Source: an uncultured Christensenella sp. (GTDB lineage Bacteria > Bacillota_A > Clostridia > Christensenellales > Borkfalkiaceae). Taken from it: DNA of 64,000 nt. The number at the start of each line of letters is the position of its first letter. Position 1 is the first letter of the stretch. This document shows, piece by piece, positions 35,555-43,444 of this stretch. Location of the stretch: NCBI GenBank assembly GCA_910579295.1, contig CAJTTC010000001.1:1-64000 (forward strand), given 5' to 3'. The notes below the pieces were generated by a model that was given only the letters and a program-made list of their open reading frames with translations, did no database searches and had not been told where the DNA came from. A program made the position numbers and the translations under genes.

Positions 35555-35984
35555 GGTTTACGGTCAACCTCAGGGCAAGCAGAGAGCGAGAGTATGTATG
35601 AGGGGCGGTTTTGCAAAGGCTTATACACCTGAAACAACGGCAAGCTATGAAAACCTGATTAACCTCTCATACATACAAGCTCTTAACGGTGCGCCGTCGC
35701 CGTATTGGGATAAGCCCGTGCGCATACGAATACAGGCGATTTATCAAATCCCTAAGTCATTTAGCAAGAAACGCACGGCGACGGCTCTGGACGGGCTCAT
35801 ACGCCCTCAGGTTAAGCCTGACATCGACAATGTGGTAAAGGTTGTGTGCGACGCTCTCAATAAGATTGCATACAAAGACGATACGCAGGTTGTGGAGATA
35901 GCCGCCTGTAAACTGTACGGCGTTGAGCCTATGGTAAGGATTGACATTGACGAGGTGCAGACCTCTGGCGACACAACTCTCTGA
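35544..35984 (+). CDS. rusA: RusA-type Holliday junction resolvase
   Basis: Cuts four-way DNA junctions. The 146 residues show the RusA acidic set: KPDIDN (D93, D95), D103 in CDALN, and KDDTQV (D112, D113). It starts within the last codons of recT (11-base overlap), so it is translated in coupling. Confidence 0.94.
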   Translation: MWIEVYGQPQGKQRARVCMRGGFAKAYTPETTASYENLINLSYIQALNGAPSPYWDKPVRIRIQAIYQIPKSFSKKRTATALDGLIRPQVKPDIDNVVKVVCDALNKIAYKDDTQVVEIAACKLYGVEPMVRIDIDEVQTSGDTTL

Positions 35985-35996
35985 CGGGAGGAGACT

Positions 35997-36794
35997 ATGC
36001 GAGAAAAGAATTATTTTAGCCACGACTATCACAGCAGAGACCACTTACGAGACATACGCAAGGATTGGAAACTCGCTGGCGTTGGTTTTTATTGGTGCCT
36101 CGTGGAAATATTACACGAAAACGGAGGCTCTATAAAAGAAAACGAGATAGAGGAAATCGCTGACGACCTGAGGGCGGATTTTCAGATGGCTCACGATGTC
36201 GTTTATAAATACGGCAAATTTCAAATCAAAAAAGGCAAAATATATTCCTCTCGTGTAATCGAGAACTTGCAAAAACGGGAGGAAATATCTAAGAAACGCA
36301 CGGCGGCGGCAAGGAACAGATGGAACGGGCGTTCACAGGGAGCAGGAGAGCTCGAAAACGACGAGGAACAGGATTCTGAAAAAGAGACAGTCGCAAAAGC
36401 AACGACTGAAACTGAGGAAGATGGCGAATCTGAGAGCCTTAGTAAAGCCGAGTGGTATAAGTGTTGGATTACTAACCGCATAAATGAAATGCCTAACGAA
36501 CTCGACGAGCAAGACGAGTTTGCTTCCTCTTATTTATTTGATGTGCGGCATTACATCGAAAATCTTATGCAGATGTTACCCGACGACAAACCGCTAACCA
36601 TAGGTAGCGCAAAGATTCAAACAGGGGATTTTTGGGAGACAGTATCGCATTTTTTCAGGAATAGTGATACTCTCCGAGAGTTGTCTGAGGCAATACAAGG
36701 CGTAGAGGTAAAATGCTCTCGTGGCGAGGTGCGTAACAAACAGAACTATTTAATTTCAACGCTGTATAATACGGCGAAAATGAGCGGAGCATAA
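35997..36794 (+). CDS. DUF4373 (Lin1244/Lin1753-like) phage replication protein
   Basis: A 265-residue protein whose N-terminus (YFSHDYHSRDHLRDIRKDW... GVGFYWCLVEILHE) is the Lin1244/Lin1753-like domain, common in phage replication-initiation proteins. A basic segment RTAAARNRWNGR precedes an acidic linker (about 115-150) and a helical C-terminal region. It probably recruits the host helicase or binds the origin; this is by family. Confidence 0.85.
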   Translation: MREKNYFSHDYHSRDHLRDIRKDWKLAGVGFYWCLVEILHENGGSIKENEIEEIADDLRADFQMAHDVVYKYGKFQIKKGKIYSSRVIENLQKREEISKKRTAAARNRWNGRSQGAGELENDEEQDSEKETVAKATTETEEDGESESLSKAEWYKCWITNRINEMPNELDEQDEFASSYLFDVRHYIENLMQMLPDDKPLTIGSAKIQTGDFWETVSHFFRNSDTLRELSEAIQGVEVKCSRGEVRNKQNYLISTLYNTAKMSGA

Positions 36795-36853
36795 CGCAGT
36801 CGTTCTGGGCTGCGGCACCGTATAAAATCACTTATTAAATCAGGAGAATTTTT

Positions 36854-37450
36854 ATGAAAGCATTATTAGACGCAATGCAATTTAAGCAGATTATGGACGG
36901 CTGCAAACACGCAGTCAGCACGGACAACTCCCGTCCGATACTCGGCTACATCAAGCTGGATATTAAGGGGGAAACAATCACGGCGTATGCCTGCGACGGA
37001 TTCAGGCTTGCAAAGGTTGTTGTTACGAATACCGTACACGCAGCGAGCAATAAGGAAGAATTTATTGCTTATATTAAGCCGCTGACCGTTCCTAAACAGA
37101 CGGTTGATATGATTTTTCCTATCGAAATAAGCAAGGACGACAACATTGTTACCGTGTCTATGCAGACGGGCGACGGAAAAACGGAGTTTAGCTTTGAGCG
37201 GCCCAACTCAGAGTTTGTAAATGCGGAAAGCGTTATTGCCGCAGCGTTGGAGCACGATAGAGAGGTTGCCGTAAATGCCGCCTATATCGCCACCGCAATG
37301 AAAGCCATAGCGAAAGCAATTACCGATAAGAATAACCTTGCAATTATGCACTCTAAGGCAGACCCTACAAAGGCAATTATCATTAAGGGCGAGGGAGAGG
37401 GTATCGACATTACGCAGCTCGTTTTACCTGTGCGTATGCCAAACAGGTAA
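36854..37450 (+). CDS. Short DNA sliding-clamp (DnaN-like) protein
   Basis: A 198-residue protein with features of the bacterial beta clamp: an opening helix (FKQIMDGCKHAVS), SRPILGYIKLDIKGETITAYACDG like the clamp strands T-x-P-I-L-x-x-I-x-L, and the C-terminal GIDITQLVLPVRM, which matches the clamp's final LI-x-PMR strand. The host clamp has three domains (about 370 residues); this has only two by length. The assignment rests on local motifs. Early phage region, near RusA and the methylase, fits a replication or ring-dimer role. Confidence 0.6.
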   Translation: MKALLDAMQFKQIMDGCKHAVSTDNSRPILGYIKLDIKGETITAYACDGFRLAKVVVTNTVHAASNKEEFIAYIKPLTVPKQTVDMIFPIEISKDDNIVTVSMQTGDGKTEFSFERPNSEFVNAESVIAAALEHDREVAVNAAYIATAMKAIAKAITDKNNLAIMHSKADPTKAIIIKGEGEGIDITQLVLPVRMPNR

Positions 37451-37459
37451 GGTGTTGCG

Positions 37460-38074
37460 ATGGCAAAGACTTGGAAAAAGGACAGCGGCTCAATATTTAT
37501 TACGCTCGGAGCCAGCAACCATACCGACAAGGAACGGGAGCAGAACGACTATTATGCGACAGACCCTGTGGCAATAGATAAGCTCCTGACGGTGGAAACG
37601 CCGTCTCAGTGCGTGTGGGAGCCTGCTGTCGGTGGCGGACATCTTGCAGAACGGCTGAAATTTCTCGGACACACGGTTTATGCAAGCGATATTGTGGATA
37701 GAGGCTATATATGCGAGCTTGGCGATTTCCTGACCGCAACATCAACGCCTTTTGAGGACGGCAAGGGAGATATAATCACAAATCCGCCCTATAAAATTGC
37801 GACAGAGTTTGTGCTTAAAGCCTTAGACCTGCTGAGCGTCGGTAGCAAGTGTTATATGTTCTTAAAGCTCACTTTCTTAGAGGGTAAGGCGAGATACAAT
37901 AAACTTTTCAAGAATTATCCGCCTAAGCACATATACGCATTTTCGGAAAGAGTGCTTTGCGCTAAGAACGCCGATTTTGACGGTATGAGAGCGAGTGGCG
38001 GCTCCGCCGTTGCCTTTGCTTGGTTTGTCTGGGAGAAAGGTTATCACGGCGAAACAGCGGTAAGCTGGATTTAA
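37460..38074 (+). CDS. Phage N6-adenine DNA methyltransferase
   Basis: A 204-residue SAM-dependent methyltransferase. Motif I is EPAVGGGHLA (54-63), SAM-ribose-type D77 (ASDI), and the catalytic motif IV is NPPY (108-111), which marks amino-methylation, here probably adenine-N6. There is no restriction gene next to it, so it is likely an orphan that protects phage DNA or regulates it. Target site unknown. Confidence 0.88.
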   Translation: MAKTWKKDSGSIFITLGASNHTDKEREQNDYYATDPVAIDKLLTVETPSQCVWEPAVGGGHLAERLKFLGHTVYASDIVDRGYICELGDFLTATSTPFEDGKGDIITNPPYKIATEFVLKALDLLSVGSKCYMFLKLTFLEGKARYNKLFKNYPPKHIYAFSERVLCAKNADFDGMRASGGSAVAFAWFVWEKGYHGETAVSWI

Positions 38075-38085
38075 CGGAGGCAGAT

Positions 38086-38280
38086 ATGAATAAGCTAATG
38101 CGGAAAATAAACGCCGATAAAACGGCAAAACAGGCTGTTGAATATGTTTGCTCCAACCCGTGCTGTATTTGCTCTTGTGAGAGCTTTTGCGGTGTTAAAT
38201 ACAAAGGCACCTGCAAGATAGCCCGTAAAATAAGGCTCTGCTTGTGGGCGGCGAAAGATAGAGCGGAGAAAATGCTATGA
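38086..38280 (+). CDS. Cysteine-rich phage miniprotein 1
   Basis: A 64-residue protein with seven cysteines: VCSNPCCICSCESFCGV ... YKGTCKIARKIRLC. A likely zinc-binding or disulfide protein. RBS CGGAGGCAG before ATG 38086. Its stop overlaps the next start (ATGA). Confidence 0.65.
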   Translation: MNKLMRKINADKTAKQAVEYVCSNPCCICSCESFCGVKYKGTCKIARKIRLCLWAAKDRAEKML

Positions 38281-38477
38281 AAATCAAAGTAGTAATAAAT
38301 GTGCCAGATAATGATTGTGAGGAATGCCCTTATAAGGGGTATTCGTATCACGAAACATCTTATCAGAGCTACGACGAAAGACATTACTGCAAGTTGTTCG
38401 GTAATGTTGCGTTAAACAAAAAAGACGGCAAATTTGAGCGTTGCGTCGCTTGCCAGAGTTGCGAGGTGCCAGAGTGA
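38277..38477 (+). CDS. Cysteine-rich phage miniprotein 2
   Basis: A 66-residue protein with cysteines at CEECP, YC, CVACQSC. First half VVINVPDNDCEECPYKGY. Four-base overlap with its neighbours on both sides. Function unknown. Confidence 0.6.
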   Translation: MKIKVVINVPDNDCEECPYKGYSYHETSYQSYDERHYCKLFGNVALNKKDGKFERCVACQSCEVPE

Positions 38478-38647
38478 AAGTAAAGAACTGTCAAGGCTGT
38501 AAGCACTGCAAGCGTATATGCTGGTCGCATAGTTACCAACCGCTGAACTATCACACCATCGGTATGTCTCACGCCTACCACTACTGCGAAAAGCACGGTT
38601 GCAAGTGCTTGGAGGTAAAAAGCTGTAAAGGCAAGGAGGAGCCGTGA
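38474..38647 (+). CDS. Cysteine-rich phage miniprotein 3
   Basis: A 57-residue protein from GTG 38474: NCQGCKHCKRIC, then HYCEKHGCKCLEVKSCKG, two CxxC-type clusters plus histidines, likely zinc-binding. The GTGA overlap with the previous stop supports the start. An upstream in-frame ATG would lie within the previous gene. Confidence 0.6.
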   Translation: MKVKNCQGCKHCKRICWSHSYQPLNYHTIGMSHAYHYCEKHGCKCLEVKSCKGKEEP

Positions 38648-38919
38648 TGGGCGTAGGTCAGTTAGACATTTTCGGCAACATCGTTACTGAGGAACAGATA
38701 AAGCCTAAACGGGTAGGGCGCAGGAAATATAGCACTATGCAGGAGATGTACGGTGTGATAGACGGTAAGACCTGTAAGACCTGCCAGCATTGCAAGCACT
38801 TTCTGTGCGGCAATAAATCTGTATATAAGTGTGAGCTGTGGTATATGACGCACAGCGAGGCAACGGACATCAGGCTCAAAAATAAAGCCTGTAAGAAGTA
38901 TGAGGAACAAAGAAAGTAA
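38647..38919 (+). CDS. Cysteine-rich phage miniprotein 4
   Basis: A 90-residue protein: basic N-terminus (KPKRVGRRKYS), then CKTCQHCKHFLCG and KCELW, KACKKYEE. The C-x2-C-x2-C-x4-C pattern suggests one zinc site. GGAGGA lies 7-8 bases before ATG 38647; the GTG three bases earlier is the alternative. Fourth in a row of Cys-rich genes. Confidence 0.65.
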   Translation: MGVGQLDIFGNIVTEEQIKPKRVGRRKYSTMQEMYGVIDGKTCKTCQHCKHFLCGNKSVYKCELWYMTHSEATDIRLKNKACKKYEEQRK

Positions 38920-38940
38920 AAAATATCGGAGGACGGATAA

Positions 38941-39486
38941 ATGGAAATCAAAAGGTTTTTACATCACGGGGCGGAACAGCTTATTGCAAGCATAAATATT
39001 CAAACAACCTACTGCAAGGAGCCTAAGTTTGCGCCCTCGTTCGAGGGGGAGTATTATGCGGTATCGTGGAGCGAAAAGCAGATACGGGCGGATTGTCCTG
39101 CCTGCGGAGGGAAAGGTAAGATAACGGGGCTTGACGGTAAAGAATATATGTGCCCTGCCTGTAAAGGGGATTGGCGCAATAAAGCCGTTGTTGGGGCTAT
39201 CAAACAATGGTACATCAAAAAATATAAGCTCAAAAACATAAGCATTTCAAATAGCAACGACATCAACAGTATTAAGCTCGAATTTGAGCAGGCAAATTCT
39301 GAGTCTCGTTATTCTACCAGTATCACGATTAGAGGGCGTAATATCGAAACTATGACTTTCGACGAGTATTGTCATTCTGAGAAATCAAGGTTGCAGTACG
39401 AATTGACAGATAACTATGCGGAGGCTCTGGCGGAAATCAAACGCCTGAACAAAGAAGAAAAGGAGAAATCCGTCAATGGAAATTAA
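38941..39486 (+). CDS. Phage protein with zinc-knuckle repeat
   Basis: A 181-residue protein with two CxxC pairs in CPACGGKGKI and CPACKGDW (about 51-75), like the DnaJ-type zinc finger. The C-terminal half is charged and helical. Not assigned to a family. Its last 11 bases overlap the YopX gene. Confidence 0.7.
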   Translation: MEIKRFLHHGAEQLIASINIQTTYCKEPKFAPSFEGEYYAVSWSEKQIRADCPACGGKGKITGLDGKEYMCPACKGDWRNKAVVGAIKQWYIKKYKLKNISISNSNDINSIKLEFEQANSESRYSTSITIRGRNIETMTFDEYCHSEKSRLQYELTDNYAEALAEIKRLNKEEKEKSVNGN

Positions 39487-39907
39487 GTGCAGAGGCTATG
39501 ACCGTGATACAAAGCGTTGGTATTACGGCGGATATTTTAAGCACCAGATTAAAGAGATTTGCCCTGTGCAATTCAGCGACGAGACCGCCGCCGATAAGGA
39601 GCCCAAATACGAGCACTACATCGTGTTTGACGGCTTTGCGGATTGGAATATGGCTAAGCCTATAAAGCTGGCTACGGTTGATTCTAAGAGCGTGGGCGTG
39701 TACATAGGGCGCAAAGACGCTAAGGGCAGAGAAATATACAGCGGCGACATAATCAAGCTCGGAGAGCTTTTAGGAGCCGTTGCATACAGGAAAGAAAGCG
39801 CAGAGTTTGTTGTAATTATGTCAGACGAAACGATTGCACACGGCGCAGCGTTTGAGTACAGCGAAATCGTAGGGAATACCTATGAGAACATAGACCTGCT
39901 GGCGTAA
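39476..39907 (+). CDS. YopX family protein
   Basis: A 143-residue protein of the phage YopX family: starts KCRGYDRDTKRWYYGG, with the core VGVYIGRKDAKGREIYSGDII and ending NTYENIDLL. Function unknown. Overlaps the preceding gene by 11 bases. Confidence 0.9.
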   Translation: MEIKCRGYDRDTKRWYYGGYFKHQIKEICPVQFSDETAADKEPKYEHYIVFDGFADWNMAKPIKLATVDSKSVGVYIGRKDAKGREIYSGDIIKLGELLGAVAYRKESAEFVVIMSDETIAHGAAFEYSEIVGNTYENIDLLA

Positions 39908-39916
39908 GGGGCGAAA

Positions 39917-40375
39917 ATGGCTGACGAACAGAAAGAGTTTGAGGAATTAGTAAGCATTGTGGATAAGGTGTTGCGGTACGGTGCAAAATGCCAGAATAGC
40001 AAATATTGTGAGTTTTGCGGCGGTAAGCTCAGTATGCCCTGCGTCGTTTGTAAGATAGTAACTGAGCTCCAAAAGGCTAATTACCATAAGGGAGAGGTTA
40101 TAAGCTATCAGGCGGCGTTTGGCGCTCAGGCAGCAAATAGGATTACTCGGCTTGAAAACGAATTAGAAATAGCGCAGGGTACGAAAAATAGGCTTACGAT
40201 TTTCGATAGGATTGAGATTCACGACAGGACGCAAAAAGAAACGGCAAAAGCGATTTTTGAGGAGCTGAAAGCGAACGAGGAGCCTAATCCAGAATATTGC
40301 GATTGTTGGCTTGTAGCAGTTGAAGGCAAAAAATTTATCGAAATTGCTAAAAAATACGGCGTGGAGGTAACGTAA
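39917..40375 (+). CDS. Phage protein with Cys cluster and coiled coil
   Basis: A 152-residue protein with cysteines CQNSKYCEFCGG and CVVCK (about 25-45), a coiled-coil stretch (about 60-115), and a second Cys pair CDCW. Not recognised. Stop and the SSB start share one base. Confidence 0.65.
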   Translation: MADEQKEFEELVSIVDKVLRYGAKCQNSKYCEFCGGKLSMPCVVCKIVTELQKANYHKGEVISYQAAFGAQAANRITRLENELEIAQGTKNRLTIFDRIEIHDRTQKETAKAIFEELKANEEPNPEYCDCWLVAVEGKKFIEIAKKYGVEVT

Positions 40376-40785
40376 TGAACAAAGTAATTTTAATAGGCAA
40401 TCTCACGAGAGACCCTGAATTGACGGAGACCGCAAACGGTGTTTCCATCTGCCGCTTTTCGTTAGCGGTTACAAGGAACTATGCAGGCTCCGATGGCGAG
40501 CGCAAAACGGATTTCTTTAATTGCGTAGCGTGGCGTGGGCTTGGAGAGACTGTTGCGAGATACGCCCACAAAGGCAATAAGATAGCCGTAAGCGGCTCAA
40601 TAGAGCTCAGGAACTACGAGGACAAAGACGGCGTTAAACGCACGGCGATTGACATTGTGGCGCAAGATGTGGAGTTTTTAACGCCCAGACAGTCCGACAG
40701 CGGAAACGACGAAACGGGTTACAGGAGCGGCGGCAGAAAGCCTGCCCTGCAAGAATTTGACGACGACGGCGACATACCGTTTTAA
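40375..40785 (+). CDS. ssb: Single-stranded DNA-binding protein
   Basis: A 136-residue SSB: OB fold starting MNKVILIGNLTRDPEL, with FSLAVTRNY, KTDFFNCVAW and RGLGETVA. The acidic tip DDDGDIPF is the partner-binding tail. It serves phage replication and recombination with RecT. Confidence 0.95.
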   Translation: MNKVILIGNLTRDPELTETANGVSICRFSLAVTRNYAGSDGERKTDFFNCVAWRGLGETVARYAHKGNKIAVSGSIELRNYEDKDGVKRTAIDIVAQDVEFLTPRQSDSGNDETGYRSGGRKPALQEFDDDGDIPF

Positions 40786-40800
40786 GACTGAGGTGGAGCA

Positions 40801-40941
40801 GTGAAAAACAGGGAAATAAAGGTTGTGGCTGAGCAAACAAAAAATTGGCAACCGCTTATGAATAAGTTGTCTGCTCGCTCACGAAAACGGAGAAAGCGAC
40901 TCGCACAAAAACGAATCAGAAAACATAAGGAGGCAGATTGA
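40801..40941 (+). CDS. Small basic phage protein
   Basis: A 46-residue protein from GTG 40801 with RBS GAGGTGGAG; too short for most gene callers. The second half is very basic (KLSARSRKRRKRLAQKRIRKHKE), likely binding nucleic acid. Its TGA stop shares its last base with the ATG of the next gene at 40941. Confidence 0.65.
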   Translation: MKNREIKVVAEQTKNWQPLMNKLSARSRKRRKRLAQKRIRKHKEAD

Positions 40942-41768
40942 TGGACGCAGCATTATTTTCTATCAGACCTGAGCCCGTCTCTTACATCGCACAAGGTGTA
41001 AAAGAGTGGGAATTTAGAACAAAGCCGCCTAAAATCGAAACACCGTTTAAGGGCTATATTTACTGCACGAGCGTCAAAAGTATGTCGCTTGCAGATTATG
41101 TCAAAGTACATAAAGCGACAGGCGGCAGGATAGACGAGTGGCACGGTAAGGTTATCGGAGAGTTTATCTGCGACGAAATTATTGAGGTTAGCCACAACGG
41201 ATTTGTAAACCCGTTTGCTATCAACAGAGAGGTATTACAGAAAGGGCATTTGTCAAATAGTGAGTTTCTGGCGTACACAGACCACTACCGTAAAGACCTG
41301 TCCGCTCTGCATATCTCACAGCTTGTGATTTACGATAAGCCGAAAGGGCTCAGTGAGTTTTATATCCCTTGTAATTTCTATGAAAAAGGCGACGGGTGCG
41401 GAGATAGCGACTGCCCCTTGTACGAGGAGCCTGATTATGAGCACGGCGATGTGTGGCACGATTGCGAGGGTAAAAAGCCTATTCGCCGTCCGCCTCAAAG
41501 CTGGTGCCGAGTTGTTGAACACACACAAAATGCAGCACAGTCGGAGTCTATACTGAACGGCTTAAAATGTCATTTCAAAGATGTTATTTGCAACAATGAG
41601 CGTATGTGCGCAATGTGTATAAATAATCCGCCCGACGAGGAAAAGTTAAACGGGCTCAAACCGCCTTTGCCGTATAGTTATCCTTATTGCCCGTCCTGTG
41701 GAGAGCCGACATATAGCTCAGAGCGTTGTGTGTTTTGCGGTCAGAGGCTTATACGGGAGGAATTATGA
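40941..41768 (+). CDS. ASCH/PUA-like domain protein with C-terminal zinc ribbon
   Basis: A 275-residue protein. The N-terminal ~120 residues (SIRPEPVSYIAQGVKEWEFRTKPP, then GYIYCTSVKS and GKVIGEFICDEIIEV) match the small beta-barrel ASCH fold of the PUA superfamily, which binds RNA or modified bases. The C-terminal part holds several Cys pairs, including YCPSCGEPTYSSERCVFCGQR. Phage ASCH proteins are mostly uncharacterised. A role in modified nucleotide binding is by family only. Confidence 0.7.
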   Translation: MDAALFSIRPEPVSYIAQGVKEWEFRTKPPKIETPFKGYIYCTSVKSMSLADYVKVHKATGGRIDEWHGKVIGEFICDEIIEVSHNGFVNPFAINREVLQKGHLSNSEFLAYTDHYRKDLSALHISQLVIYDKPKGLSEFYIPCNFYEKGDGCGDSDCPLYEEPDYEHGDVWHDCEGKKPIRRPPQSWCRVVEHTQNAAQSESILNGLKCHFKDVICNNERMCAMCINNPPDEEKLNGLKPPLPYSYPYCPSCGEPTYSSERCVFCGQRLIREEL

Positions 41769-41830
41769 GGGTGATCGTTGCCTGCGAGGAGGGTATAAAT
41801 GACAGCGAAACAATTACTATGGTTTGGTAA
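41765..41830 (+). pseudogene. Remnant start of a deleted phage gene (methyltransferase-like N-terminus)
   Basis: ATG at 41765 overlaps the previous stop (ATGA) and reads MRVIVACEEGINDSETITMVW then stop. MRVIVACEE is the usual first strand of phage DNA cytosine methyltransferases and related proteins (M-[RK]-V-[IL]-VACEE). The frame then changes to unrelated sequence, so it looks like a deletion scar. The next gene's RBS lies inside it. Confidence 0.5.
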
Positions 41831-42038
41831 CAAGTATGCCTATGAGGACGATTTTAGCGAAGTGCTGGAACAAATAAACACTGAATTAAGCGATACTGCT
41901 GTTTCTTTGGAAACGCATTTTAACGACGCTTTTACGAAATCCTTAAAAAAGTATTATTCAGACCTATTGGAAAAGCGAAATATGATTTTGTTTATGCAAG
42001 AGCAAAGACTTGTATTGTTCCATAAAGCAGGCTTTTAA
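41799..42038 (+). CDS. Small phage protein of unknown function
   Basis: A 79-residue helical protein (WFGNKYAYEDDFSEVLEQINTEL ... LKKYYSDLLEKRNMILFMQEQRL). RBS GAGGAGGG. It starts within the remnant frame described for 41765-41830. No family recognised. Confidence 0.6.
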   Translation: MTAKQLLWFGNKYAYEDDFSEVLEQINTELSDTAVSLETHFNDAFTKSLKKYYSDLLEKRNMILFMQEQRLVLFHKAGF

Positions 42039-42072
42039 TGGAAAGCTAAATTAAAAAATATAGGAGGCTATT

Positions 42073-42369
42073 ATGTTAAAACTCAAAGAATCTGTAAACA
42101 TCGACGAGCTGACGAAAATCGGCTTTGTGAGTTTCAAGGTTGACCGCCGCCAGACGAACTACTATTTTGCGGTGCGTCGTGGTGCAAAGGTTATTTTAAT
42201 TAACGATGTACGGCGTGAGGTTGTCGTAGATAATATCTGCCAGCCTCAGGCGATGTTTCCTAAGGGAGACACACGCATACACGCAAATATCAAGTGGCAG
42301 CCGAAAAATACTCTCGTTGAGGACGGTATTTATGCGCTCGTCGCCGCAGGGCTCGTAGAGAGGGTGTAA
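42073..42369 (+). CDS. Small phage protein of unknown function
   Basis: A 98-residue protein, probably beta-rich (YYFAVRRGAKVILINDVRREVVVDN). RBS AGGAGG. No family recognised. Confidence 0.65.
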   Translation: MLKLKESVNIDELTKIGFVSFKVDRRQTNYYFAVRRGAKVILINDVRREVVVDNICQPQAMFPKGDTRIHANIKWQPKNTLVEDGIYALVAAGLVERV

Positions 42370-42370
42370 G

Positions 42371-42562
42371 ATGGCTAAGCGTATAAGACCTGAGAAATGT
42401 GCCTTTTTCTACCGCAAGAGCAAGGTCGGGGATTTCTGTCTGTGCGACAAGAGCGACCCGTTTAAGCGTTGTAACGGCGTTTGTGAGCTTTATATGAGCG
42501 AGCAGGAGTACAAGGAATATATGGCGCAGGCGCTGGCGGAGGCACGGGAAAATAAAGACTGA
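42371..42562 (+). CDS. Cysteine-containing phage miniprotein
   Basis: A 63-residue protein with CAFF, FCLC and C-x3-C (CNGVC): likely one zinc site, then an acidic helix. Starts one base after the previous stop. Confidence 0.6.
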   Translation: MAKRIRPEKCAFFYRKSKVGDFCLCDKSDPFKRCNGVCELYMSEQEYKEYMAQALAEARENKD

Positions 42563-42574
42563 GGAGGCGGACAG

Positions 42575-42937
42575 ATGGGTTATGTAGCAAGTGGGCGACC
42601 TGTTGGGAGACCGAGACAATTTTATAAATACGAGCTGCCGAGCGGCGTTGTAAAGGTAGTAAGAGCGCAGTGCGCCGACTACGCACGGAAAGAGCTCTGC
42701 ATAAAAGAGGGCTCCGTTCCTGAGGAAACGCTGAGCGCATACATAGCCACGAACGCCGCCATAAAAGAGGCTTTGTCAGACATCGAGGAGGCGGTCAGGC
42801 AGCATTTCCTCAACGACATAGCAGAGAATCGGGGCTACGACAGGAGCCAGAGCCAATGGTGCCTGTCTCATAACTCATATTACAAACGCAAGCGCAAGGC
42901 TATTTACGAGATAGCCAGAGGGCTGTTGCTTATTTAG
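42575..42937 (+). CDS. Putative phage late-gene regulator
   Basis: A 120-residue protein with an AT-hook-like GRPVGRPRQF near the start, a helical centre, and the ending SQSQWCLSHNSYYKRKRKAIYEIARGLLL. Its place just before the terminase genes and its helical basic C-terminus recall ArpU/RinA-type late regulators; the family is not proven. Confidence 0.55.
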   Translation: MGYVASGRPVGRPRQFYKYELPSGVVKVVRAQCADYARKELCIKEGSVPEETLSAYIATNAAIKEALSDIEEAVRQHFLNDIAENRGYDRSQSQWCLSHNSYYKRKRKAIYEIARGLLLI

Positions 42938-42945
42938 GAGGGGTT

Positions 42946-43209
42946 ATGAGCGTTACGGGATTTATCGACAGGCAGGGCGTTTTCTATAAGTGCGAGTATT
43001 TTAAGCACGACGAGACCGCTCTGCGGATATTCGGCACAAGACTCGAATTTCTGGACGGATTCATAAAGGTTTACGATGGTAAATATTGGATTGAGGACGG
43101 CTACGCCTGCTGTATGATGTCGGCAACCGACGAGCAAATCAAAACGCTGGTCGAGCTCGGTATTCCGCTGGATTTTGACGAGTTGGAACGATGGAAAAAG
43201 GGGATTTAA
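42946..43209 (+). CDS. Small phage protein of unknown function
   Basis: An 87-residue protein (SVTGFIDRQGVFYKCEYFKHDETALRIFGTRLEFLDGFIKVYDGKYWIEDG). It is the last gene before the regulatory gap that precedes the terminase genes. No family recognised. Confidence 0.65.
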   Translation: MSVTGFIDRQGVFYKCEYFKHDETALRIFGTRLEFLDGFIKVYDGKYWIEDGYACCMMSATDEQIKTLVELGIPLDFDELERWKKGI

Positions 43210-43318
43210 GCCCCTATACTGTATAACAGACTAAGTAATTTATATTATATATTATATATAAAAGCTATTTATAAGAGATAACTATATAGGCAAGACCATC
43301 AAGGCATAAAAGCCTGTC

Positions 43319-43347
43319 GGAATTTTCGGGTACAATTTTGAGTTAAT
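43319..43347 (+). repeat. 29-base phage control repeat, copy 1
   Basis: GGAATTTTCGGGTACAATTT followed by TGAGTTAAT; the identical 29 bases recur at 59742-59770, 16.4 kb away, each time upstream of a plus-strand late gene group. Exact conservation of both copies suggests a binding site or promoter for a phage regulator. Confidence 0.75.
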
Positions 43348-43366
43348 CTTATGATAAACTTAATAC

Positions 43367-43395
43367 AGTGCCAATACCCTTAGAGGTTAGAGCCC
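43367..43395 (+). repeat. Second phage control repeat, copy A
   Basis: AGTGCCAATACCCTTAGAG, then GTTAGAGCCC. The same pattern (AGTGCCAATAyCC-n3-AGAGrTTnGAGCC) appears at 60399-60425. Each copy runs into a hairpin just before a gene cluster start. Confidence 0.65.
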
Positions 43396-43424
43396 TGCTC
43401 AGTAAGTGAGTGGGGCTTATTTTA
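43391..43424 (+). terminator. Hairpin with T-rich tail before terminase
   Basis: AGCCCtgCTCA / TGAGtgGGGCT with loop GTAAG, then TATTTTATTT. Terminator or attenuator immediately upstream of the terminase RBS. Confidence 0.7.
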
Positions 43425-43444
43425 TTTATTCAGGGAGAGATAAA

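Larger units (their letters stand above)
43210..43444 (+). promoter_or_regulatory. Regulatory gap before the late operon
   Basis: This 235-base gap holds an A/T-rich stretch (43237-43290), a small hairpin AGGCATAAAAGCCT (about 43301-43314), the 29-base repeat at 43319-43347, the second shared repeat at 43367-43395 and a hairpin at 43391-43417 before the terminase RBS. TTGAGT-17-TAATAC (43338-43366) is a possible promoter overlapping the first repeat. It looks like the late-gene control region. Confidence 0.6.

Noticed and set aside
31663..43209. Stop-codon recoding in the phage
   Set aside because: TAG, TAA and TGA all end genes of normal length with downstream RBS sites, so the standard code is used.
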